Source of the DNA: Hsuehochloa calcarea
Taxonomy: Eukaryota > Streptophyta > Magnoliopsida > Poales > Poaceae
DNA: 64,000 bases
Direction: 5' to 3'
Assembly (NCBI GenBank): GCA_036346395.1
Contig: CM070599.1
Location: 36,571,232 to 36,635,231 of the forward strand
The position numbers and the translations under genes were made by a program. Under the pieces are notes generated by a model. That model saw only the letters and a program-made list of their open reading frames with translations. It was not told the DNA's origin and did no database searches. Shown here in pieces: positions 46,604 through 58,165 of this stretch (position 1 is the first letter of the stretch; the number at the start of each line of letters is the position of its first letter).

Positions 46604-49370
46604 TAAAACATGAAAAACATGATTTATTAATATAATATTACAAACGGGGTATATTATCAAGAATTCAAATAAGAAGAGGATATATAAACGATTATATTGA
46701 AAATAAAGATATGTTCTCAAAAGCTTAGAGGTAAATAATCAATTCCCCTTGTAACAGAGTGCTGGAGTTCTTTTTTGGTACAGTCAACTTAAGCTTTTGG
46801 AGTGGCAAGCATCATTTTTTCCGCTTAATCCTGTCAAGTACACGTTCTAATGTGCTTTAGTATTGTAGTACTGCTGGCTCGGGGCGCAGGGGATTCTCCG
46901 AGTGAGTGAGGAGGAAAAGTCGTAGTATATGTTGCTTGCTCAGATACTTAATTGCAGCCAGTTCTTGGAATCTAACGAGGGAACTCCAAAGCAAGGCACA
47001 CAGAGACGTGCCACTGTTCTCAGATAGCAACAGGTCATCTGGCAGCACTTTACCATGTGGCGCTTCCATTCCATGCATACTACTTGCCATGTCCGTGGTA
47101 AATTCATTGGCGTGCATTGATGGGGACACATGTTTTTAGTGAGCCTTTTCAGCCTTTCCCACCCAGTACCACCCTCCCCCTATGCGGCTACGGCACTAGG
47201 CTTTCCCCAAGCTACCCCCCCCCCCTCTCTGACTGCCACTACTTTCACCAATTCCAAAATGTTGTTAGCTGTAAGCAGACTTAATTAATCAGAATCCTAT
47301 TGCTAATGCTGTGTAGATGTACTTATCTTATCCATTACCTTGCCTTCCCTTGCAATCCTGGCAACTCTTGTCGACAGGTCATCACCGTGCCATGCCAGTG
47401 GGGGTTGTACTGGATTAAAGTAAAGTTAGTGTGCGCTGCGAATCCTGGTCATGTCCTCATCCACCTTAATTAGTCAAAACTCCTGTGCGCATAAAATTAT
47501 GTATACGAGATCCTAGGCTCAGAAGCTAAAAAGGTATCATCTAGCTAGCTCCCTCGAGGCTTGCTTTGCGACGCGACTAGTAATATATTCGCCGTTGTCT
47601 TTGTCATGTGCGTGATTTGATGCATTGTTAACGGTGGCTAATTAGTATTCCTACCCCTAGTTCACATGGCTAATAAAGTACTTAAGAGGAAGCCATTGTT
47701 GGTCCTGAGCACAACTCAGCAAGTGTTGTAATTTGGACGTTGGGGAGCTTTAATTTGTTTGTAGAAAAGACATGGTACAGCGGAAGGGCAGTGGACCGGG
47801 CGAGGAAGCGGATACGAGGTAGCATCAATAATAACAGGTTACAAGGGTACGTACGTATAGCTGTTTACCATGATGATCGCTTAAGATCAAAGTTTTTTAC
47901 TCGGCGAAACAAACGTATTGTGCAGCATATGACTTGTTGCTGCTCGGTCCTTTTCTGAATCTGAATATATACCCCGTAAAAATGAAGGGAGTACTTATAA
48001 TTATTTAATTACGCAGTGTGGGCTTGCTTTGTTGAGCCGCAATAATTCCACTTCTATATCGATCGGTGCGTAACCATCCAACAGAAAGAGACCGCACTGG
48101 TCGGTCATGGCGTTAAAAAAACGACAGGGCATGTACAAACGGACAATCCACTGGTATATATTACCAATAAGCAACATCCCTATTAGTTAACCTTGTTTTC
48201 ATCACATCATTTCCCGCCAAGCTGGCCGACGCACGCCACGAGAAGCTGCTTAACAATGTACAATTAATTACTTTTATCATTTTATCTACCAATTTTATCT
48301 TGGCCATATATACATGAGCACTTGGCACGCGCGAGACGGGGCCACGGACAACCATTTGTTTGGGTGGATAAATGCAGATCGTGCATACAGATCTCGCCGA
48401 TAAACGACTCCCTGTACGTGCATATACTTTGGAATAATACCGTCCTAAGCGAGCATATTAACTAGATGTACGTATGTAGGGAGCATCCAATAGTCCAGCT
48501 GCCACTAGGGGCTCCGGCAGGGGAGGTTATAGCCGGGGGGAGGGGGGACCCGGCCGGCCGATGAGGACGGTGGTCCGCCGCCTGGCCGTCTGTCCACTGC
48601 GATTTCTTAGGCGCGCTGAAAGCCGCCCAAACACATGCCATACCACGCGTAACTCGCTGGTTTGTGCTTGCGCCGTGCTTAACCATGCATGTCGCGCGCG
48701 CGGATTACGCCCCCCCACATCAGATGCGCGCGTGCCGCCGTGCATGGTCCTGGGGACCGTTGCGCGCGGTGGATGGACGCGCGCCTGTGTGTCAAGCTCG
48801 GGCGCGGGCGTACGTCTATCGCGCCGCGCGGAGACGGGTTTTTTTGTTGTTGTTGTTGTTGTGTGTGTGTTTTTTCAGCTGGAGGGGCTTTACGTGCATG
48901 GGACGCGATCGAACCTGGACCTGGACGTGTACGTATGCTGGTGCTGCCGGCATAGGATGCCGGCCGGGGGAGCTTCGATGAAGCGTGGTGCGTGTGATGG
49001 TCCTGGCTCTGTGCGTGTGGTGCTGCCCTGCAAGGGTGTACGCGTTCGTTTTACGTGCTTTGGTTTAGCATCTCTGTCTCTCTCTTTTTTTATTAGCATG
49101 TGCGGTTGTGCGACGTATTTCTACCCATGCGCAACATTGCAGATCTATTCATCTGCTGGCATAGAGGCCGGCTCAAAAGTTTTTAAGGACACCGGTAGTA
49201 ATTGCGAAGGAAGACTTCATTGACATGCTCATATTGTCCACTGAGAAGAACATGATACAGATATAGTACTTAGAAAAGGACACCATCAAACAGTGCCTGC
49301 AAGTCAATGGTATAAGACCATTCCAGCAGGGATACGGCGCGTACCTGCTGGAAACCCCGAATGAATCGCG
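46604..49370. other. No gene recognised
   Basis: A 90-codon minus-strand frame (46857-47129) has no known domain; it could be another piece of the chimeric element. A C-run lies near 47216-47224. A GC-rich block at 48480-48990 supports overlapping frames of up to 220 codons in several phases without a known domain. A (TTG)n/(GT)n tract lies at 48845-48871. Confidence 0.3.
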
Positions 49371-49740
49371 CTTCCTCCACTCGGCCCAGTCCACCTCCCT
49401 TAATTTTAAAGATAATTACCAAAAATAGTAAAAAAAGATTTACAAAAATAGACCGTTGTCGACATTTAAAATAACGAAGAACTGACGACATGACAATTTC
49501 ATCATTCTAAATTGAGGCCGAATGGACAGCGTGCCGCCCTGTTTCCTCCTCTTGCACCCTCTTCCCCAAATGAACTGCCCTTCCTCCACTCGGCCTAGTC
49601 CACTTCCCTTAATTTAAAATATAATTACAAAAAATAGTCAAAATTTTTTTTACAAAAATAGACCGCTGTCGCCATTTGAAATAACGAAATTGTCCTGTCA
49701 CGAGTTCTACCAATAGAACTGACGACATGACAATTTCTCC
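49371..49740. repeat. Direct duplication in the left arm (offset 209 bp)
   Basis: CTTCCTCCACTCGGCC starts at 49371 and again at 49580. Each copy is followed by CAGTCCAC/TAGTCCAC, TTACAAAAATAGACCG and ACTGACGACATGACAATTTC. The second copy has an extra segment with CTGTCACGAGTTC. Confidence 0.75.
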
Positions 49741-50454
49741 ATTCCAAATGGCGATAGGAACCTGTTGCTATTTGGAATCCATTTGGAATGGCGAAAAGAC
49801 TCTATAATTTATTTATTTATGTGTAGATAATTCAGTCAAAAGATTTAGTGTATTTCACAAAGTTTGTTGATAATATCTTGAAAGCGTCCGCATAGTTCAG
49901 AATCCGAAGTTGGAGAAGATAACAAAATGTTAAGCAGAGAATGCGAGATCGGTGGCGCAATTTGGAATGCGAGTTCGGCGGCGCAACAACACAAACAGTC
50001 CACTTCGGAGCGAAATGATAAATATATATATTTGGGTTTATGGTTGGCATGCGCGTTGTTGTCTCAATTGTATTGTTTATGGAATCGATCCATTCTGGAA
50101 AAGATTTTGTAATATTTAATAGTCAAAATATTTGAGAAAAGATATGTAAGTTTGAAAGACTTTATAATTTAGTTGTGAATTACATGGCGCGTTGGGTTTG
50201 GTTACGTACATTAGAAACGACAACATGCACTAATCAACAAACCGAGATACACTTACGATACATGTGCGGCCTTTTGGAATCGAAAAAAAAGTTGATTGGA
50301 ACAAAATCGACTAATCTTGGTGGCCTATCAGCCCCTTCCCATTGTCTCTGGACTGCCCGTGGTGGCGTCCAGTCTCAAAGTCAGCCATGTTCTGCGAGAC
50401 GGGTTGGATGATTGAATGATGTTAGGATAACACAACGTAGGGTCAAATTAAAAA

Positions 50455-51070
50455 TCATGATGCAAATTGAACATAACTTATCTCTTTGATCCTAACTGCG
50501 CCCGGGCGACGGGTAGGAGCCTTCCCCTTGTTCGCTGCGCGCTCGGCCCAGTCGTACTCAACTTCCTGTTCGATGGTCCTCCAACACCACCCTGATTTTC
50601 TAGGCTCATCCGGTGCCTTTTTAATAGGGTCGGGTACGTAAGGTTTCCAATGTTTGAAGGTATCGACTCACATCGCATAGTTCAACATGTAATTTTGCTC
50701 GATGAACACCCTATAGTACATGTCTGGGTCATCGATCAATTGGAAGAAGTTATATCGCATCTCCGGCTGCACTTATGCACTGATGTAGTTAGAGATATGA
50801 GGATTGGAATGTAAGATGTGAAAAATCCATGTGTGTGAAATATTCGCTTATGAGGATGTTCCCACACGTGTAGTACTCCTGGGCGGTGGTCACCGAGTGT
50901 GTGTACTGAATGATCTTAGCTGATTCTTCGCACACATATTGCAGGCATGGAAACTCCAGTGGTACCGGTGCATCCTTCATAGAATAATCCAGGTAGGGTT
51001 TAGCCCTATCAACAAGCCACTTGCGTTTCTGCGACATCTTCGCGTAGAAGTTCGCTGACGAGTCTGACAT
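50455..51070 (-). pseudogene. Second ORF of the mobile-domain element, unknown function
   Basis: On the minus strand a frame starts MSDSSANFYAKMSQKRKWLV and continues LDYSMKDAPVPLEFPCLQY. A probable intron then ends at GTGCAG (near 50766). The frame resumes QPEMRYNFFQLIDDPDMYYR and VFIEQNYMLNYAM, meets an in-frame TGA, and goes on with DTFKHWKPYVPDPIKKAP and KSGWCWRTIEQEVEYDWAE to a stop at 50455-50457. I recall this protein type beside GRF-finger and PMD genes in grass transposons but cannot name it. The open run after the TGA suggests recent loss. Start and intron are inferred. Confidence 0.5.
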
Positions 51071-51180
51071 CTCCTTCCTTTCTGTTGTGTGAATCAAGAT
51101 TTAGTGAAGTGTTAGGTGTGGTGGTGTGGTGTTCTCCTCTATCTCTCTTCTCCTCTAGTTTTTTCTCACTCCTTTTATCA

Positions 51181-51520
51181 GGGGTCTTTCCGGTCTGAAA
51201 AGATGGAGTGGCGGAGTGTGGTCTTTTCGGTCTAAAAAGGTAGCATCGCAATGTGTTGTCATCTCGGTCTGCAAAAGTGGTAGCATGTGGCATGACAGGG
51301 TGTAGTATTTTTTGTCTAAAAAGGTGGCGTGGCGGAGCATAATCTTTTCGGTCTGAAAAGTTAGCATCGCAGTGTGTTATATTTCGTTGTGCAAAAGTGG
51401 CAACGTATGGCGTGACCGGGTGCGGTATTTTCAGTCTGAAAAGGTGGCATGGCGGAGTGCGGTCTGAAACAGTAGTATCGCAGCGTGCGGCCCTCTTGCT
51501 CTGCAAAAGTGGGGTGTGAA
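51181..51520. repeat. 121-bp minisatellite
   Basis: CTTTTCGGTCT(A/G)AAAAG followed by AGCATCGCA and GCAAAAGTGG recurs with a period of 121 bp (51223, 51344, and a degraded third unit near 51461). Each unit contains shorter related subunits. A 165-codon minus-strand frame runs through it, but this is a repeat artefact. Confidence 0.75.
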
Positions 51521-52579
51521 TGCTAGAAGGGTGGTGTGGGGTGTCGCGATGCTGAATTCCTCACATGGTTACCTGTACACACAAGAATAAATAGTATCAA
51601 AACACGAAACTAGCATAATATAAGTTGTACATAAATTAATATTTACATAGTATGACTGGTATTTACAAGAACAACTATCTACTCACGTGCCCTTTTAGGG
51701 CGTACCCCACGTGTGCCCCCGGCCTCGTCCGAGGTGGTTGTGGGCGCTGGTACGAGCACGTCAAATGCTGAGGCGAGCGAGGTACCCTACCCACACGCGT
51801 AGCCTGAGGGAGTGTCGCCAGAGGGTGCTGCGTCGGCTGGCTCGTTCCGGGCGCACCATGCAATTGTGAAGTCCCAACCGAGACCTGGCTGCTCTCGCCA
51901 TGCGAATGTCCACCGCCCTATCGCCGTTGTGTCCACGCCTTCTTGAACTCGAAGTCCCCGGAGCATGAGTCCTCATGTGACACCACCTCCTCATCCCAAA
52001 TGGGTGTACGAATTGTAAAACAGTACGTTATGCATGTAAGCATGGTGAAAATGTTGAAATAGTATGTTATGCATGCAAAAAAATATAGACATATCTAGTC
52101 ACACGAAGGCAGCAAATGGCTCTACATACTCCTACCCCGTATACGGGTGGAACTCAGGACCTGTTAGAGAAAATTGTTGTTAGTAATTAATGGAGTTTGA
52201 AATAAACAACCAGACATGAGTGTTTCATACTAACCTGCGAACGTGTCAGGTGCTCCCAGCACGGTGCCACCAGGACCCGCCCGCCATGTCCGGGTGAAGA
52301 GTCGTGGGGTGTGGCTCACCCCCCTGTCCACACAAAGGTGAGTCCACCACCTCCCTCGGTCTACGGCAAGACGTAAGCTGGATACCTCGCCACATCTTCT
52401 CTACAAACTAGTCCATAACCTCTCTAATCTCCTACCCTATCATGCTAAAGCATTCCCCAAGCATCATACAGCGCACAGAAGTCGCTAACTCGTGCATCTC
52501 CTATTGTAGATCGACGTGTACACATAATTAATAAGTTAGAAACCAAAAATTTATGAAGCAAATAAGAAGTATGAACCGT

Positions 52580-53780
52580 TCAATACGTACCATGCGATGG
52601 AATGCGGAGTCCGGCTGGGTGGGGTATGTGTCGGTCGTTGCGACCTCGTGTCGTGGTGGGTCGTCCATGACCCTGATGCAACGAACCCTCGTCCAACTGG
52701 AGTACCATGGTTGGCCGGTCCAAGTCATCGTTGGCAGCGTACATGGCGGCGGTGCGGGATCCCTGGTCTAGCTGTGGTAGTCCGATCTGGAAAAGCTCAA
52801 AGGACCACAACTGAAGAAGCACCGGGCATCCAGAGAGGATGGAGCTATTCCGAACATGGTGAGACGCATCGCACAGGGCGCGGTACGTTGCGCGCAGCAC
52901 CGCTGGGCCTCAGGCGTACGGCTGGATCGTCCCACCTCCAAGTCCAGGAGCTTGTGTGTGTAGCGGATCATGTGCTTGTCGACGTCGTCGTTGTGGGAAC
53001 CTAGGAACACCACCCACCCTAAACAACCATAACAAGTAAGCCTCGAAGTGCCTCCTCGCCGTGTACTCTAGTGCATCCTCTACCATACGCTCTGGCTGAA
53101 AGAAGACAGGGACACATCACTAAGTTGCATAAAACAACTGAAGCGGAAAGACAAGAATCATAAAACCTACGTAGAACTGGCAGATCCACTTCAACGACGG
53201 CCAGGCAGTACCCCCTGGAGCCTTGCGAGGATCTCCATGCACCATGTGGCTGGGACGTCGTGCGACGCCAAGAGGAAGCGCGGAAGGCAACCTGGTCAGG
53301 AAGGTCACATCCTGAAGCGTCTGCGCCATCTCCCCGAACGGAAGGTGGAACGTGTGCATCTCTGCCTCCACTAGTTAACCAGTGTCATCAAGAGGCACAG
53401 TCGTACAGAAACCACCTCAACGTACGACCACCGCCTGCGCGGTCCTGGTCATCCTCCCACATCGCCTCCACCATCCTCGTTAGTGGAAGGAGGTATGTCG
53501 CTCTCAATCTGGGTCGAAAGGATTAATAACATATGTGAGTCCACCCACACTAGTCAGACTGCAATTGAGTACAAGAACATTATAACTACATGTACCTCGA
53601 AACCCAATGTGGGTCCACCCTCCATGCCTTCATAAGCGTGCGTAGCCACAACATTCCAAGCTCAATCGCCGCCTTGCCCTCCTAGGGGAGGATGGTATTG
53701 AGGCGGCTACGATGACTCGCGTCAACGACCAGGTCAAGCAACTCGTACGACCATTGTGTAACGTCTCCTAGGTCCACCAT
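52580..53780 (-). pseudogene. Plant mobile domain (PMD) protein remnant
   Basis: Minus-strand pieces in order: MVDLGDVTQWSYELLDLVVD (from 53780); HTFHLPFGEMAQTLQDVTFL (near 53350), the hallmark PMD motif; VFLGSHNDDVDKHMI (near 53005); LRATYRALCDA and LLQLWSFELFQIG (52780-52900). Stops and frameshifts separate them. PMD proteins (MAIL/MAIN-like and transposon-borne) have an inactive transposase-related fold. The damaged frame and repeat context place this one in a transposon, not a host MAIL gene. Identification rests on motif order. Confidence 0.75.
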
Positions 53781-53889
53781 ACCTGAAAATTTAGTTCATG
53801 CATTGTAAATACTACAAAACATATAAAAACTAAGAAGAAACGATATATCTAATTAATTCAATTATTGCTCACAATTGTATCAACATATA

Positions 53890-56800
53890 AATTTTTAGAG
53901 GTATCTTGCTGTATACAGATGGGAACTAAAATTAAGTTCGCAATATTTTAATTAACGTCTACATACCATATTTAGCTACTATGGATTTTTTTAATAGAAT
54001 TTTTAGAGGTGTCTTGTTGTTTTCTTAGTTTGAAATGTATTTTCGGTATTAACAAAATATTTACCGTATACAAATGGAAACCAAAACTAAGTTGACAATA
54101 TTTTAATTAAGGTCTACTTACCCTATTTAGTTACTCTAGAATTTTCATATATTTTTTAGGCACTTTGCTATTTTTCTTGTTTACAAAATATTTACCGTGT
54201 ACAAATAGAAACCCAAATTAAGTTGATAATATTTTAATTAAGGTCTACTTACCCTATTTAGCTACTCTTGAATTTTCATAGAATTTTTATATGTACCTTA
54301 CTATTTTCCTTGTTTACAAAATATTTACCGTGTACAAGTGGAAACCAAAATTAAGTTAGAATTATTTTGATTAAGCTCTACATATCCTATTTAGTTGTAA
54401 CACCCTGACTATTCGGAAGTCAAGATGTCACTCAATCTTAATCAAAACACTAGGAACCAACATAATTATACGAATAGAAATGATTATATAACAATACTTC
54501 ATACGAAACTAATGCTAAGTAACAAATCCAATGAAAGATAGGAAACAAATATTTAAAACATGAGAATAAGATAATCATAACCAAGTTGGCTTATTACAAT
54601 TCAACATCTATCAAATAGTCATTGTGAAACGGAAATAATCAATGAATTCTGATTTGATATAAGTGGTGTGCATCGTGTTGGACTAATCCCTCCCAAGACT
54701 TGTCTTCTTTATCATTTATCTAAATTAAACAAAACAAGCAAGAATGAGCCAAAGACTCAGCGAGTACTAAACATGTTAAATCCAGCATAAAGTGGACAAG
54801 CCAAATACAACCGTCATATGAACAACTTCTAGAAAACATACATGAATGAATGGAATGAAAGAATGCGTTAAAGGAATGGACTGCTCAATAGCTTATACTG
54901 GTATAACGAGTAATACACCCGTCGATGTTCACTTAAGCCCGTACTTAACAAAGTCCGGGGACCCAAATACCGTATGAAGAACGTTTCATACAGGTATCCA
55001 AGATTGCCCACATTGGGGTGGTGAGACTTACATGCCCATACTGGAGTTGATGAGTCTTTTAATTTCCACTCCCGTGGTCAAAATGAAAACGATACGTGTA
55101 TGGAATGAATCACATGCATTGAATATTTATCACATAAGAATGAATATACTAAGTTGCATAGGAACATGAATAACAAGTCTAGCAATACATCCACACGCAA
55201 TCATCAACATTCCATAAGAAAAGACAAAACACTTGCCTTCCGCGCTGTGACGTGTTACGAGGCAACAACGGTGCACCTCCACTCACCGCCTACACAAATA
55301 ATTATTCGAAATAAGGATAACATGGATTGATATAGCTACAGGAGGCCTACATTAACCCTTCGGCTATTCAACGCAATCAACTGAGTTTAAACTAGTATTA
55401 CACTATTCAGACTCCTGCCCATCCTACTGGACAGCGGTACCATAAAAATCATACTTAATTATATGGAACTCAAAACGACATGAAACCAGTGCCCATTGAA
55501 ACTTAACGTATAAAAATACGAAACTCTAGTTGACGGGGTTTATCGATTCGGCCAAGACAAATGGTTAATCAGCAGTTGAAAGTGTAAGACAAGAATCTGT
55601 CCAGACCACAAGACAACAACAAAGAAAATAGCATAACTTTTATTATACAGATCCAATGGAGGTGATCTTTATCAATTTAGAAAGATTATTAACAAGACTA
55701 AAATAATCTAGTTGGGTGGAAGTTCTGAATCCCAATTTAACAGGGTCAAAATTAAGAAATAAACAGATAGTTCATTCTCGTGAGACACACAGAACAGCGC
55801 ACAAAGAATAATTCATATCTCCTAAACTGTAAGGGGGAATCTCATGATCTCAGTGCCTATGAAAAGATAAAAACCAGAGCTACAAAACTCTAGCAGACAA
55901 AAATACCAGATTCTGCTCCCAAGATGCTGAAACAGGGCGCGCAAGACGACTGAACAGATTGGATCTACTCTGGAAACTGGCAGACAGCAAGACGGTTTAC
56001 CGCTAATCGTTCAATCTACCTCCACACAATATCAAACAGCGGGTGAGACTCCTCGTTACCCTTGTAGACCCGTAGGATGATGTTGATCCGTTCCCCGAAG
56101 ATCTCGCTCCCTTCTCTTTTCCCTCTCCAATGGCCGGCCACAAGATCGCTGATGAACGGCCGGTGGCGACGGCGGGAGGAGGCGACTTCGGAGGAGATCC
56201 TGGGGAGCAACGCCGGGGATCACCGGGGATAACACCACAGCAGCGAGATGGCGCCAAGGAGCAGCAAGGGGCGCCGGGGGGGGGAGGAGAAGGTGGCGGC
56301 TGGGGGAGGGAATGAGGGAGTGGGGGGAGGCGACTAGGGTTTGGGGCACCTCCCGCCTTGGCCGGCCCCCCTAGGCCGGCCATCCCCTCTTGGGCCTCCT
56401 GGGCCGCGGCCCAGGTTGTCGAAATTTTATGAAAACCCCCTCTCTCAACAGGAAATTTCATTTCTTTAATTGCCTTTTCATCCCCGGCTTCTTTTAAATT
56501 CTCCCGATTCGATTCCGGGATATTACATTAGCTACTCTGCAATTTTTATAGATTTTTTATAGGTGTCTTGCTATTTTCGTTGTTTAAAAAGTCTCCAGTA
56601 TTTTACAAAATATTTACTGTATACAAATAGAAACAAAAATTATGTTGACAATATTTTAGTTCAGCTTTACATACCTTGTGTACCAACTCTGAGATTTTTA
56701 TAGAATTTTTTTTATGTGTTTTGCTATTTTTCTAGTTCAAAAAGTATTTTTGGCATTAACAAAATATTTACCATGTAGAAATGGAAACCAAAATTAAGTT

Positions 56801-57110
56801 GTGATTGTTTTGATTCAGCTCTACAAACCCTATTTAGCTACTATGCAATTTTTATAGATTTTTAATAGGTATCTTGTTATTTTCCTTGTTTAAAAAGTGT
56901 CTCCAATATTTACAAAATATTTACCGTGTACAAAGGAAAAAAAATAAATTTACAATATTTTAGCTCAGCTCTACATACCTTATGTACTAACTCTGAATTT
57001 TTTACAGAATTTTTAGAGGTGTCTTATTATTTTTCTAGTTTAAAAAGTATGTTCAATATTAACATAAATATTTACCGTGTAAAAATAAAATCGTACAAAA
57101 GTTTTTAATT
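53890..57110. repeat. Tandem array of about eight 130-155 bp units, split by a solo LTR
   Basis: Units contain ACAAAATATTTACCGTGTAC, then AAATGGAAACCAAAATTAAG, CTACTTACCCTATTTAGCTAC and GAATTTTTAGAGGTGTCTTG. Anchor words fall near 53912, 54066, 54197 and 54330, then 56617, 56773, 56927 and 57075. The left units are about 131 bp apart and the right units about 150-156 bp apart. The break is exactly the solo LTR at 54396-56527. No coding frame is present. Confidence 0.85.
54396..56527 (-). mobile_element. Solo LTR (2.1 kb) nested in the tandem array
   Basis: The plus strand starts TGTAACACCCTGAC and ends GGGATATTACA, so the ends are near-palindromic (TGTAATATCCC on the minus strand). Flanks TTAGT (54391-54395) and TTAGC (56528-56532) match at four of five bases. 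The repeat unit resumes directly after it. No gag-pol is inside. The GC-rich end (56000-56420) has overlapping frames that are not genes. The ends resemble those of the 3.4-3.8 kb solo LTRs but the body differs, so it is a related but separate family. Confidence 0.85.
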
Positions 57111-58165
57111 TTTTTGTGAATTTATTTTAAATCATTCGGATACTGCACTATAAATAATATCTATAGGATAAACTGAATTATACACAACTAAAATGTTGTA
57201 CTATATCAAACTGCAATACACCTAAAATTATCTAATCTATTGAATTCTATGTTGTTATTTTTATTTGCTGACCTACTAGGTTTCGAATTTATGTACAAAG
57301 TTGTAAGAACAAATACATGCAAAATGGGCGATCCGATCTCCTTATGCCCCTCTCTCATCCGCTACGAATCGACAGAGCTTCGCTATTTCACTTCTCCCAT
57401 CTCTTCCTCTCCCTTCTCTCTCTCTTATCTTTTTTTTCGGAATTAAAATGATGATTTGCTTCGAAGTGTGTGCAAATCGCTAGGTCAAATAGCGATAGAC
57501 AATTGGAATAACGACTGGTATTAAATGACATCCTATCACCATTTGAAATAAAGACAGACTCATGTCGCCATGTTTGTCTCATATTTTTTTTAAAAAATGT
57601 AACTATTTTTTTACATTAATATTATTTTTTAAAAAAATTCCCCGAAACGGCACGAGCGATTAACGCCTCACCTCGTGTTGCGGCGGGACACACCGGCTGA
57701 CGCCTTGGGCCACGCGGTCGCCGAGTTTTTACTCCCATCGCCCCAGGAGGCCAGGAGAGGAGGGGTGCCCCCAAAAGTCCCAAGGACGAGTGTACCACCA
57801 ACCCGACAGTAAACAGTAACCGGTGGTAACAAAACCAGCAACAAAACGCACGCAGAGGGGGAGGGGAGGGGAGGCATTGGCATCACCGGAATAACAACGA
57901 CGACGGCACCAACACCCACCACCACCAACGCGGACAGGCGGACGCGCGGGGCGAGGCGGCAGGAACCCGTCGCGATTGGGCCGACGGGACGAACCGGTCT
58001 CGCGCGGGCCTCGTGGTGGATCTGACGCCACCAGCGCGCGGGTTCTTCTCTCCTCGTCGCGTCGCGTGCGTCCCCTTGTCCTTCATTCCGAGCGGACGAG
58101 TGAGCGAGCGCGCAATTCCCCGCGCGCCGTCTCGATCTGCGTCGGCGGTCAATGCGTGCGGGGAG
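57111..58165 (+). promoter_or_regulatory. Upstream and leader region of the WD40 gene
   Basis: AT-rich and repeat-like to about 57620 (the right arm of the mobile-domain element), then abruptly GC-rich to the ATG at 58166. The GC-rich 0.5 kb likely holds the core promoter and 5' UTR. No TATA box was identified. The 201-codon minus-strand frame here is a GC shadow. Confidence 0.45.

Larger units (their letters stand above)
49371..57600 (-). mobile_element. Plant-mobile-domain element (probably MULE-type), degenerate
   Basis: A minus-strand plant mobile domain remnant (52580-53780) and a second ORF (50455-51070) lie between arms that share motifs. On the left, TACAAAAATAGACCGCTGTC and GCCATTTGAAATAACGA (49652-49690) occur. 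On the right (57510-57590, reverse strand) related words occur: AAAAATAGTTAC, GGCGACATGAG, ATTTCAAATGGTGATAGG. Repeats of this GGCGA/CCATTTGAAAT kind are familiar ends of grass PMD elements. No mudrA-like transposase and no 9-bp target duplication were found, so class and limits are inferred. A solo LTR is nested inside. Confidence 0.45.

Noticed and set aside
48561..49223. 220-codon plus-strand frame as a gene
   Set aside because: GC-rich overlapping frames, a (TTG)n/(GT)n tract and no domain; likely chance.
58013..58165. Upstream in-frame ATG of the WD40 gene
   Set aside because: It would add 51 residues without family resemblance before the characteristic MSGGEEEVFYESRDR start.
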